A stretch of 23,290 nt of DNA from Chloroflexota bacterium (GTDB lineage Bacteria > Chloroflexota > Dehalococcoidia > JAUQQI01), in contig JAUQQI010000080.1 of the NCBI GenBank assembly GCA_030549955.1, positions 1 to 23,290 of the forward strand. The letters run 5' to 3'. Position numbers and translations under genes: made by a program. The notes under the pieces are model-generated. The model was not told the DNA's origin. It made no database searches and saw only the letters and a program-made list of their open reading frames with translations. Below, one piece after another: positions 7,045 through 14,049 of this stretch. The stretch's first letter is position 1. Each line of letters begins with the position of its first letter.

Positions 7045-8448
7045 ATGTCTCTGACTCGAACCCTCGCCGACTTTATCACCGGTTTCCCGACCGACCGCAT
7101 CCCGACGGAGGCTTTCGAAGTCGCCACCCGGGCCGTCCTCGACACCCTCGGGGTCGCCCTGGCCGGCTCCGTGGAGCCTCCGGCCACCCTGTCAGCCCGC
7201 CTCGCCCCTGACCTGCCGGGCGGAACCGTTCTCTGGGGTCAAAACCGCCGGACGAACCCGGCCTACGCCGCCCTGGTTAACGGGGCTGCGGCCCACGCCC
7301 TCGACTACGACGACGTTCAGCACAGCTTGCGGGGCCATCCAAGCGCCCCGGTTGTCCCGGCCCTCTTTGCCGCCGCCGAAGCCGCCGGCCGATCCGGCCG
7401 GGACCTGCTGGCGGCGTACGTTCTTGCCGACGAGGTCGCTGGGCGCCTGGGCGAGGCCGTCGGGGCCCCACACTACGTGGCTGGGTGGCACAACACGTCA
7501 ACCCTCGGGGCCCTCGCGGCGGCCGCCGGTTGTGCCCGCCTCCTTGGCCTCGGGCCGGAAGAAACCTGCCGGGCCCTTGGCATCGCGGCCTCGATGGCGT
7601 CCGGTCTCAAGAAAAACTTCGGGACCATGACAAAGCCCCTCCATGCCGGCCTCGCCGCCCGGGTGGGTTACGAGGCCGCAACCCTGGCCGGCCTTGGTTT
7701 CACGGCCGATGACGCGATTTTTGACGGGTCCCTCGGCTTTCTTTCGGTTTATTCCGCCGGGGGCTCGGTCAACCCGGATGCCCTCGTTGATGGACTCGGC
7801 CAGCGCTGGCAGGTCCTTGACCCGGGCATCGCGGTCAAAATTTACCCGTGCTGTGCCGAGACCCACCGGGCACTGGATGCCATCTTCCTCCTGCTGGCCG
7901 AAACGCCCTTCGGCCCCCAGGAGGTTGAAGCCGTGGAGGCCCTCGTCTCACCGGTCGGAACCCCCCTCATCCACACGTCGCCGAAAACCGGCCTCGAAGG
8001 CAAGTTCAGCATAGAGTACTGCCTGGCGGCGGCGATCCTCGACCGCAAGATTAACCTCACGACTTTCACCGACCCGATGGTTAGCCGGCCGGAAGTCCGG
8101 TCCCTGATGGCGAAGGTTCGGCGGGTCTGGTACGACTTCCTCCCCGTGGGCAGCGGACTTCAGGACGACCTTCGGAGCGGCACCGACGTGCCCCTGGTCA
8201 AGGTTTATCTAAAGGACGGCCGGGTTCTCGCCAGGCGGGTCGAGGAGCCGAAGGGCGACCCGAAGAATCCTGTCAGCTGGGCCGAGCTGGTCGGCAAGTT
8301 CAGGGATTGCGCGGGCCGGGTGCTCGTTTCCCGGTCCATTGACCGCCTGGTCGAGCTCATCCGCAATCTCCGGGACCTCCCCGACCTGCGGGAGGTTTCG
8401 ACCCTGCTGGCCGGAACCCCCGAACCCGTGAGGGAGGCGGCCCGGTGA
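7045..8448 (+). CDS. MmgE/PrpD family protein (2-methylcitrate dehydratase-like)
   Basis: This 467-residue cytoplasmic enzyme belongs to the family that includes 2-methylcitrate dehydratase, cis-aconitate decarboxylase and iminodisuccinate epimerase. Family hallmarks are NGAAAHALDYDDV (79-91), GHPSAPVVPAL (97-107) and the segment MASGLKKNFGTMTKPLHAG. The start is the ATG at 7045, because GAAGGAG (7031-7037) lies 7 bases upstream. The in-frame extension back to 6985 runs through the promoter and is rejected. No prpB, prpC or acnD homologue is nearby, so a methylcitrate-cycle role is not supported by context and the exact substrate is unknown. Its stop overlaps the start of the GAF gene in GTGA, implying translational coupling. 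Confidence 0.9.
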   Translation: MSLTRTLADFITGFPTDRIPTEAFEVATRAVLDTLGVALAGSVEPPATLSARLAPDLPGGTVLWGQNRRTNPAYAALVNGAAAHALDYDDVQHSLRGHPSAPVVPALFAAAEAAGRSGRDLLAAYVLADEVAGRLGEAVGAPHYVAGWHNTSTLGALAAAAGCARLLGLGPEETCRALGIAASMASGLKKNFGTMTKPLHAGLAARVGYEAATLAGLGFTADDAIFDGSLGFLSVYSAGGSVNPDALVDGLGQRWQVLDPGIAVKIYPCCAETHRALDAIFLLLAETPFGPQEVEAVEALVSPVGTPLIHTSPKTGLEGKFSIEYCLAAAILDRKINLTTFTDPMVSRPEVRSLMAKVRRVWYDFLPVGSGLQDDLRSGTDVPLVKVYLKDGRVLARRVEEPKGDPKNPVSWAELVGKFRDCAGRVLVSRSIDRLVELIRNLRDLPDLREVSTLLAGTPEPVREAAR

Positions 8449-8933
8449 GCGAAGCCGGGCCCGAAACCATCCCCCCCGAATACCGGGCGAGGCTCGCCGA
8501 GCTCGAGGGGGCCATCGCCGGGGCCCGGGACTGGGCGACCGCCCTGGCCGAAACCGTCCGGCGGTTGAGGGACGCCTTCGGGAAATACAACTGGGTCGGA
8601 ATCTACTGGGTCATCCGTCACCAGCTTGTTCTGGTCGCCTGGGACGGCCCGGAACCGACTGAGCATGTCCGGATCCCGATTGGGGTGGGGATCTGCGGGC
8701 TGGCGGCTGAGACCGGAGATACGGTGGTTGTGCCCGATGTGAGCAAAGACCCCCGCTACCTGGCGTGCTTCCCCTACACCCGGTCGGAAATCGTGGTTCC
8801 CATCAAGCGGGACGGGCGGGTCCTCGGCGAAATTGACATTGACAGCAACCTGCTCGACCCGTTCGGTCCGGAGGACCAGACCTTCCTTGAGGCCGTGGCC
8901 GCCCTCCTTGCCGGAAAGTATCCCGGCGACTGA
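8445..8933 (+). CDS. GAF-domain protein, free-methionine-(R)-sulfoxide reductase-like
   Basis: This 162-residue protein has a single GAF domain with the fRMsr pattern: NWVGIYW (49-55), RIPIGVGICG (76-85), VVPDVSKDP and YLACFPYTRSEIVVPI (105-120). Free-methionine-(R)-sulfoxide reductases reduce free Met-R-sulfoxide using cysteines. Here C84 and C108 are spaced 24 residues apart, as in E. coli (C94 and C118). The position of the third family cysteine (E. coli C84) is a histidine, H74. The enzyme may work with two cysteines, or the protein may be a divergent ligand sensor. The start is GTG at 8445, overlapping the upstream stop by 4 bases (GTGA). The gene ends 12 bases from the convergent scpB, with no visible terminator. 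Confidence 0.8.
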   Translation: MSEAGPETIPPEYRARLAELEGAIAGARDWATALAETVRRLRDAFGKYNWVGIYWVIRHQLVLVAWDGPEPTEHVRIPIGVGICGLAAETGDTVVVPDVSKDPRYLACFPYTRSEIVVPIKRDGRVLGEIDIDSNLLDPFGPEDQTFLEAVAALLAGKYPGD

Positions 8934-8945
8934 AGGGGTTGCCAC

Positions 8946-9488
8946 CTAGGCGGATTCCTTAAGCCCCCGGAGCCGGCGTCTGATGGTCCCGTCCGGGTCG
9001 AGGCGGGTGGCGACCGCGTCCGGCGCCTCAAGGCCGAAGACCTCGAGAAAGTGCCGGCTCACGCCGTAGCGGACGGGCCGGCCGGGACCGGGGGCCCGGT
9101 CGACCACCTCGATGAGGCCCCTGGCCGCCAGCAACCCAAGGGCCCGCTCGGACGAGACCCCACGAATCCGGTCGACCTCAGCCCTTGTTACCGGCTGGAG
9201 GAGGGCCACGACTGCAAGGGTCTCCAGTAAGGGCCGGGAAAGTTTGGCCGGGGGCTCCAGGTCGAAGAGGGCGCGGACCGCCGGCGCCGCTTCCGGGGCC
9301 GTCACCAGGCCAACGGTGTCCCGGAAGCGCTGAAGACGGATACCCCGACCCTGCAGACTCAGCCCAAGCCGGTCAAGGGCGGCCTCGAGGTCTTCGGCCG
9401 GGAGGCCGGTGACCCGGGCGAGCCGGCTCAGGGGAACGGGCCGGCCGGCGGCGAAGAGCAGGGCCTCGACCAGGGCTTCCGGGTCCAA
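8946..9488 (-). CDS. scpB: Segregation and condensation protein B
   Basis: This 180-residue ScpB is the winged-helix kleisin-associated subunit of the SMC-ScpAB complex that compacts and segregates chromosomes. It begins with the usual EALLFAAGRPVPLSRLA segment and has two winged-helix modules. The second contains the family signature RPLLETLAVVALLQPVTRAEVDRIRGV, RGLIEVVDRAPGPGRPVRYGVS and the HFLEVFGL ending. The start is TTG at 9488, the only start codon that preserves the conserved N-terminus; its ribosome binding site is poor, so it may be translated by coupling to the amaP-like gene ending 12 bases upstream. scpA is not adjacent; it is usually the immediate neighbour in Bacillota. Confidence 0.92.
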   Translation of the reverse strand: MDPEALVEALLFAAGRPVPLSRLARVTGLPAEDLEAALDRLGLSLQGRGIRLQRFRDTVGLVTAPEAAPAVRALFDLEPPAKLSRPLLETLAVVALLQPVTRAEVDRIRGVSSERALGLLAARGLIEVVDRAPGPGRPVRYGVSRHFLEVFGLEAPDAVATRLDPDGTIRRRLRGLKESA

Positions 9489-9500
9489 CGGCGCCGAGGG

Positions 9501-10154
9501 TTACGGCGGATTGTCGGGCGGCGGAGAAGGGGGCGGGGTCGGGACTTCCTGCGGGGCCGGAGCCTGGGCGGCCGGGGGAACCGCCGCGCCCGGCCGGGGC
9601 CGCTCCACCGACCGGACGAAGGCCCGGATCTGCCGGGGGGCCACGCCGAGCCGTTCAGTCAGCACCCGCCGGGTAACATCGACCGCCTCCTGGGTCTTGG
9701 GTCCGACGTCGACGCTGGAGTCGAGACGGAGCTCGATGTCGACGTCAACCTGACGGCCCCGGGGCCGGACCTTTGGCCGGGCATCCCGGATGCCCGCAAT
9801 GCTCTCGAGCTCGAATTTGAGCCGCTGGGTTATCGCTTCGACGGTCAGAACCGCCTCACCGGGAACCCCCGCGAGTTTCACCCCGGCCGGCCGGCCCGGC
9901 AGCAGTTCGAAGACCAGCAGTATGAACGCGATGAAGGCTAGAAACGCCCCGAACAGGAAGAAAACCAGTCGCTCCTCGAAGGTCGCGTCGGTGAGATTCT
10001 GGAATAGCTGGGCGAGCCAGTTCCGGGAGAAGTCGGCGAGGGCTGTTGCCGCCTGAACGTGCGCAACCATCGCTGCCAGGATCGCGAGGAGGGTGCAGCT
10101 TATGAATACCAGCAGCAGGAGGACCACGACCACCCGGTTAAAAATGTTCACCAA
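9501..10154 (-). CDS. amaP: AmaP-like alkaline-shock response membrane anchor protein
   Basis: This 217-residue protein has two hydrophobic helices (about residues 7-31 and 63-86) joined by a roughly 30-residue extracytoplasmic loop. A soluble domain follows (90-185) that resembles the Asp23/AmaP fold (VDVDIELRLDSSVDVGPKTQEAVDVTRR split over 136-163). It ends in an unusual proline- and alanine-rich tail (186-217). AmaP tethers Asp23 to the membrane in Bacillota and is linked to cell-envelope stress. No asp23 gene is in the window. It lies 8 bases after mtaB and 12 before scpB, so it belongs to the same operon. The two-helix-plus-domain architecture makes the call fairly firm. Confidence 0.75.
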   Translation of the reverse strand: MVNIFNRVVVVLLLLVFISCTLLAILAAMVAHVQAATALADFSRNWLAQLFQNLTDATFEERLVFFLFGAFLAFIAFILLVFELLPGRPAGVKLAGVPGEAVLTVEAITQRLKFELESIAGIRDARPKVRPRGRQVDVDIELRLDSSVDVGPKTQEAVDVTRRVLTERLGVAPRQIRAFVRSVERPRPGAAVPPAAQAPAPQEVPTPPPSPPPDNPP

Positions 10155-10162
10155 GACCTCCT

Positions 10163-11482
10163 TCAGACAGGCTCGGCCACCAGGAGCTCGCCGTCGGACC
10201 CGGTGACCCGGACCCGTCGGACCCGGCCAACGGCTGCCTCCGGTGCCGGAAACCGGACCCTGAGGTAATTATCGCTCAGGCCCTCCCACCAGGGGCCGCC
10301 CGGGCCGGACCCGGCAGGCCCCTCGACCACGACCTCAAGGGTCACCCCCAGCTGCGACTGCCGGAAGGCCGCAGCCCACTCCTCGGCCAGGGCTATAAGC
10401 CGCTCACTCCGGACCTTTTTTACCGGTTCCGGCACCTGGTCGGCAAACCGGGCCGCCAGGGTGCCGGGCCGGGGCGAGTAACGGAAAACGTGGAGGCCGG
10501 CAAAGCCGAGTTCCCGGCAGACGTCGACGGTGGCTTCGAAGTCCGCTTCCGATTCGCCGGGGAAACCGACTATAACGTCGGCGGCGATAAAGGCCCCCGG
10601 AACCCGGGACCGGATTGCCCGAACAAGCTCCTGATACCGGGCAACCGTATAGCGCCGCCGCATCCGCCGCAGAACCGCGTCGCTCCCGCTCTGGAGGGGG
10701 AGGTGGAAGTGCCGGCAGAGCCGGCTACTGGGATACAGGTCCAGCAGGCGCAGGTCAAAATCGGCCGGGTCGATGGAGGAGAACCGGATGCGTCGAACCG
10801 GCGTTTCCTGAAGGAGGGCCCGGACCAGCTCGTAAAGGTGCGGCCGCCCGTCCCACTCCAGCCCGTAAGCCCCAATGCAGACGCCAGTGAGCACAACCTC
10901 GTCGAAGCCTTCGGCGGCGAGGGCCCGGGCCCTTTCCACCAGTTCCCGGAGCGGAACCGACCGGTGCCGGCCCCGGGCCCGGGGGACGATGCAGAAGGCG
11001 CAGACGTAGTTGCACCCGTCCTGAATCTTCAAGAGGGCGCGCGCCCGCCCCGGCCGCTCAACCCAGGTGTAAGCCCCGGCGGCCAGGTCCTGGGGCTGAC
11101 CCGGCATCGGCCCGAAGCGCTCCTCCCAGGCCCGGCGGATAATTTCCGGCAGGAGCTCCTTTTCCCGGTTCGGCACCACCAGGTCCACTTCGGGCATTGA
11201 CGAAAGCTCGCCGGGGGCCACCTGCGCATAACACCCGGTCGCAACGACAACCGCCGCCGGATTAGAACGCTTCAGGTGGCGGATGAGGTGCCGGGCCTTC
11301 CGGTCGGCGATGTGGGTTACGGTACAGGTGTTGACAACGTAGATGTCGGCAGCATCCTCCGGTTCCACCGGCACCAGGCCGGCCGCGGCGAGCCTGCGCT
11401 CAAGCTCCTCCGATTCAGCCTGATTCAACCGGCACCCGAGGGTGGCAACAGCAAAACGGGGCCCAACGTGGGAATCCACCAT
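10163..11482 (-). CDS. mtaB: tRNA (N6-threonylcarbamoyladenosine(37)-C2)-methylthiotransferase MtaB
   Basis: This 439-residue radical-SAM enzyme adds a methylthio group to t6A37 of tRNA to give ms2t6A. The N-terminal UPF0004 domain has its cluster cysteines at C17 (TLGCRLNQAE), C53 (NTCTVT) and C84 (GCYAQ). The radical-SAM motif CNYVCAFC gives C157, C161 and C164. A TRAM domain occupies the C-terminus. The TLGCRLNQ and NTCTVTHIADRKARH sequences mark the MtaB branch rather than MiaB or RimO. The start is ATG at 11482. It lies between a small basic-protein gene and the amaP-like gene, in the same direction, probably as one operon. Confidence 0.95.
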   Translation of the reverse strand: MVDSHVGPRFAVATLGCRLNQAESEELERRLAAAGLVPVEPEDAADIYVVNTCTVTHIADRKARHLIRHLKRSNPAAVVVATGCYAQVAPGELSSMPEVDLVVPNREKELLPEIIRRAWEERFGPMPGQPQDLAAGAYTWVERPGRARALLKIQDGCNYVCAFCIVPRARGRHRSVPLRELVERARALAAEGFDEVVLTGVCIGAYGLEWDGRPHLYELVRALLQETPVRRIRFSSIDPADFDLRLLDLYPSSRLCRHFHLPLQSGSDAVLRRMRRRYTVARYQELVRAIRSRVPGAFIAADVIVGFPGESEADFEATVDVCRELGFAGLHVFRYSPRPGTLAARFADQVPEPVKKVRSERLIALAEEWAAAFRQSQLGVTLEVVVEGPAGSGPGGPWWEGLSDNYLRVRFPAPEAAVGRVRRVRVTGSDGELLVAEPV

Positions 11483-11528
11483 ATCTGGACCAGATTGATT
11501 ATAGCCTGTCCCGGCCAGTCAGCCGGGC

Positions 11529-11693
11529 TTAACCGGAGGGCCGGGGAATCTGGGGGACGCCCGGGGTCCTAATGGTTTCCTGGCCGGCGGGCGGCCACAG
11601 GCCGAGCCGCATGAGCCGCCGGCGCTCCTCCAGTTTCTTTCGCTTCTTGCGGTGCTTGCGAAGTACTTTCCGGTAGCGCTCGCTCATACCCAT
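11529..11693 (-). CDS. Small highly basic protein, 54 residues (possible ribosome-associated protein)
   Basis: The first 30 residues are extremely rich in Lys and Arg (SERYRKVLRKHRKKRKKLEE, residues 4-23) and probably form one helix. The tail (residues 31-54) is Gly/Pro-rich and looks disordered. Such composition is common in tiny ribosomal proteins such as the COX24/bS22 type, but I cannot establish homology. The ATG at 11693 is preceded by GGGTGAG at good spacing and by a promoter at 11715-11744, which together make it likely to be translated. A second ATG two codons later is possible. It opens the mtaB operon, 46 bases upstream of that gene. Confidence 0.6.
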   Translation of the reverse strand: MGMSERYRKVLRKHRKKRKKLEERRRLMRLGLWPPAGQETIRTPGVPQIPRPSG

Positions 11694-11714
11694 GGGGCGC
11701 TCACCCGGTAGACA

Positions 11715-11744
11715 ATATTAACTGGGCGGCCCCGCCGCGGTCAA
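11715..11744 (-). promoter_or_regulatory. Putative promoter for the small basic protein-mtaB-amaP-scpB operon
   Basis: On the minus strand TTGACC (11744-11739) is followed after 18 bases by TAATAT (11720-11715). TTAATA with a 17-base spacer is an alternative -10. The spacer is almost pure GC, so the AT-rich boxes stand out. The start codon at 11693 lies about 15 bases after the expected transcription start. Confidence 0.6.
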
Positions 11745-11862
11745 GCGGACCCACCTGCCGTGACCGGGCAGGGGGCCGGGCCCCGGCCGGTAAGACGGTG
11801 CCAGATCGGGTAGTATTTACACGGCGAAGTTCCGAGGAGACGGCGACAAAGAGGAGGTTTCC

Positions 11863-13059
11863 ATGGACGTCTTTGAAAAGTGCCAGCAATTTGGCCGGGC
11901 CTCCGTAATTCAGCTCGCTCAGGCCGAGCAGATGTACCCTTATTTCATTCCCCTTCAGTCCCAGGCCGGCCCCGAGGTCGTTATCAACGGCCGGAAGATG
12001 CTCATGTTCGGCTCGAATAACTACCTCGGGCTGACCCAGCACCCCGAGGTAATTGAGGCCGCGATTAAGGCCATCGAAAAGTACGGGACAAGCTGCACCG
12101 GGTCCCGGCTCCTGAACGGCACCCTCGACCTCCACGAAGAGTTTGAACACGAGCTGGCTCGCTGGCTCGGGAAAGAAGCGGCCCTGGTTTTCACCACCGG
12201 TTTCCAGACGAACCTCGGGGCGATTTCGGCCCTGGTCGGGCGGCGGGATGTCGCGATTATCGACCGGGCTGACCACGCCTCCATCGTTGACGCGACCCGC
12301 CTCTCCTTCGGGCAGACGGTCCGGTTTAAGCACAACGATATGGAGGACCTTGAGCGGCTTCTCGACCAGTATTCCCGGGACCACGGGGTTCTCATTGTGG
12401 TCGATGGGGTCTTCAGCATGGAAGGGGACCTGGCCGACCTGCCCCGGATCGTCGAGCTTAAGAGGCGCTACGGGGCCCGCCTCTTCCTTGACGACGCCCA
12501 CGGCCTCGGCGTCCTCGGACCCACCGGTCGCGGCACCGCCGAGCACTTCGGCCTCCTAGAAGAAGTCGACATAATAATGGGGACTTTTTCGAAGTCCTTC
12601 GCGTCCACAGGCGGCTTTGTTGCCGGGCCGGCCGATGTCATCTGGTACATAAAGCACACGGCCCGGTCGTTCCTCTTCAGCGCGAGTATTCCGCCGGCCT
12701 CGGCCGCGGCGGCGTATGCCGCCCTCCGGGTGATCCAGCGGGAGCCGGAGCGTCTGCGGAGGCTCTGGCACAACGCCCGGGTCCTCAAGGAGGGGTTCGA
12801 GCGCCTCGGCCTTAACACCGGCCGGAGTCAGAGCCCCATCGTCCCCATCATTGTTGGGGACGAGTTCAAGCTCGGCCGGTTCTGGAAGGGCCTTTTCGAC
12901 CGGGGGGTCTACGTCAATGCGGCCGTCGCCCCGGCCGTGGCCCCCGGCAGTGAGCTCATCCGCACCAGCTGTATGGCAACCCACACCGACGAGCACCTTG
13001 AGCGCATGCTGGCCGTGGTGGCCGAAACCGCCCGGGAAACGGGGCTTATCCGGGACTGA
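11863..13059 (+). CDS. Alpha-oxoamine synthase, serine palmitoyltransferase-like (KBL/AONS/SPT family)
   Basis: This 398-residue PLP enzyme belongs to the family that condenses an amino acid with an acyl-CoA and releases CO2: glycine C-acetyltransferase, 8-amino-7-oxononanoate synthase and serine palmitoyltransferase. PLP contacts visible are H138 (DHASIVD), D210/H213 (LDDAHGLG) and the Schiff-base lysine K244 in GTFSKSFASTGG. The GTFSKSF motif and the GTSCTGSRLLNGTLDLHEE segment (76-94) resemble bacterial serine palmitoyltransferases more than Kbl (GTLGKA-type) or BioF. The start is ATG 11863, with GAGGAGG six bases upstream. The next gene, a reductase of the extended SDR family, starts three bases after the stop. 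Automatic annotation would probably say kbl. The exact acyl-CoA and amino acid are unproven. Confidence 0.85.
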   Translation: MDVFEKCQQFGRASVIQLAQAEQMYPYFIPLQSQAGPEVVINGRKMLMFGSNNYLGLTQHPEVIEAAIKAIEKYGTSCTGSRLLNGTLDLHEEFEHELARWLGKEAALVFTTGFQTNLGAISALVGRRDVAIIDRADHASIVDATRLSFGQTVRFKHNDMEDLERLLDQYSRDHGVLIVVDGVFSMEGDLADLPRIVELKRRYGARLFLDDAHGLGVLGPTGRGTAEHFGLLEEVDIIMGTFSKSFASTGGFVAGPADVIWYIKHTARSFLFSASIPPASAAAAYAALRVIQREPERLRRLWHNARVLKEGFERLGLNTGRSQSPIVPIIVGDEFKLGRFWKGLFDRGVYVNAAVAPAVAPGSELIRTSCMATHTDEHLERMLAVVAETARETGLIRD

Positions 13060-13062
13060 ATC

Positions 13063-14046
13063 GTGGCCGGGTCACGGGTATGCGTCGTCACCGGCGCGAC
13101 CGGCTTTATCGGCAGTCATCTTGCCGAGACCCTCGCCCGGGCCGGCTGGCACGTCCGGTGTCCGGTGCGAAGCCTGGCCCGGGCCCGCTGGCTTGGGGCC
13201 CTGCCGGTTGAACTCGTCGAGGCTGACCTCACCTTTCCCGAAACCCTCGACGGCCTCTTTGCCGGGGCCGAAATCGTCTTCCACCTTGCCGGGCTAACCC
13301 GGGCTTTACGGCCCGGGGAGTTTTTCCACGCCAATGTTACCGGCACGGCCAACCTGCTTCGGGCGCTCGTCCGGTCTGGCAGTTCCTGCCGCAAGCTCGT
13401 CTTTGTCTCGAGCCTGGCGGCGGCCGGACCGTCCCGGCCCGGCATTCCCCGGACTGAGGAGGACCCGCCCGCTCCGGTGAGCATCTACGGGAAGAGCAAG
13501 CGACTCGCCGAGGAGCAGGTGATGACGGCCTGCCCCGTTGACTGGGTGATTCTCCGGCCACCGATCGTTTACGGACCCCGGGACGGGGAAGGCCTCCTCT
13601 ATTTTCGGGTCGTTAAACTCGGGCTCCGGCCGGTCCTCTGCGTTGAACGGCACTTCAGTATCCTTTACGTTTCAGACCTCGTTCGCGCCATCCTGCTCGC
13701 CGCCGAAGCGGGGCGGCCGGGCACCGTTTACCACGTCGCCCATCCCACCCCCGTCTCCTTCCGGACCCTGGCCGAAGGCATCGGCAGGGTGATGGGCCGG
13801 CCGGGGTGGCTTCTCCCCGCGCCGGGCTGGGCCTTTCGGCTGGCCGGGAGGCTGGCCGACCGGGCTGCCCGAGCAAGGGGCCGGCCAATGGTTTTCAGCT
13901 ACGACAAAGCGGTTGAGATGACCGCCGGGGACTGGGTCTGCGACTGCCGCCGGGCCGAAGCTGAGCTGGGCTTCCGGGCCGAGGTATCCTTTGAGGAAGG
14001 GCTCAGGAAAACCTACGAGTGGTACCGGTCGGCCGGCTGGCTCTGA
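13063..14046 (+). CDS. NAD(P)-dependent extended SDR (epimerase/dehydratase-like reductase)
   Basis: This 327-residue extended short-chain dehydrogenase/reductase has the N-terminal cofactor motif TGATGFIGSHLAE, the DLTFPETL/FHLAG segment, a VSSLAAAG catalytic serine region, and the active-site YGKSK (Y-x-x-x-K, near residue 143). A C-terminal WVCDCRRAEAELGF...EGLRKTYEWY tail is typical of NAD-dependent epimerase-like reductases. The start is GTG at 13063, tightly linked to the oxoamine synthase, so both products are made together. Given the partner, it may reduce the 3-keto group of the condensation product, like CerR in bacterial sphingolipid synthesis. The alternative is an SDR-type threonine dehydrogenase paired with a Kbl. 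The gene ends 3 bases from the convergent glycosyltransferase. Confidence 0.85.
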   Translation: MAGSRVCVVTGATGFIGSHLAETLARAGWHVRCPVRSLARARWLGALPVELVEADLTFPETLDGLFAGAEIVFHLAGLTRALRPGEFFHANVTGTANLLRALVRSGSSCRKLVFVSSLAAAGPSRPGIPRTEEDPPAPVSIYGKSKRLAEEQVMTACPVDWVILRPPIVYGPRDGEGLLYFRVVKLGLRPVLCVERHFSILYVSDLVRAILLAAEAGRPGTVYHVAHPTPVSFRTLAEGIGRVMGRPGWLLPAPGWAFRLAGRLADRAARARGRPMVFSYDKAVEMTAGDWVCDCRRAEAELGFRAEVSFEEGLRKTYEWYRSAGWL

Positions 14047-14049
14047 CGG

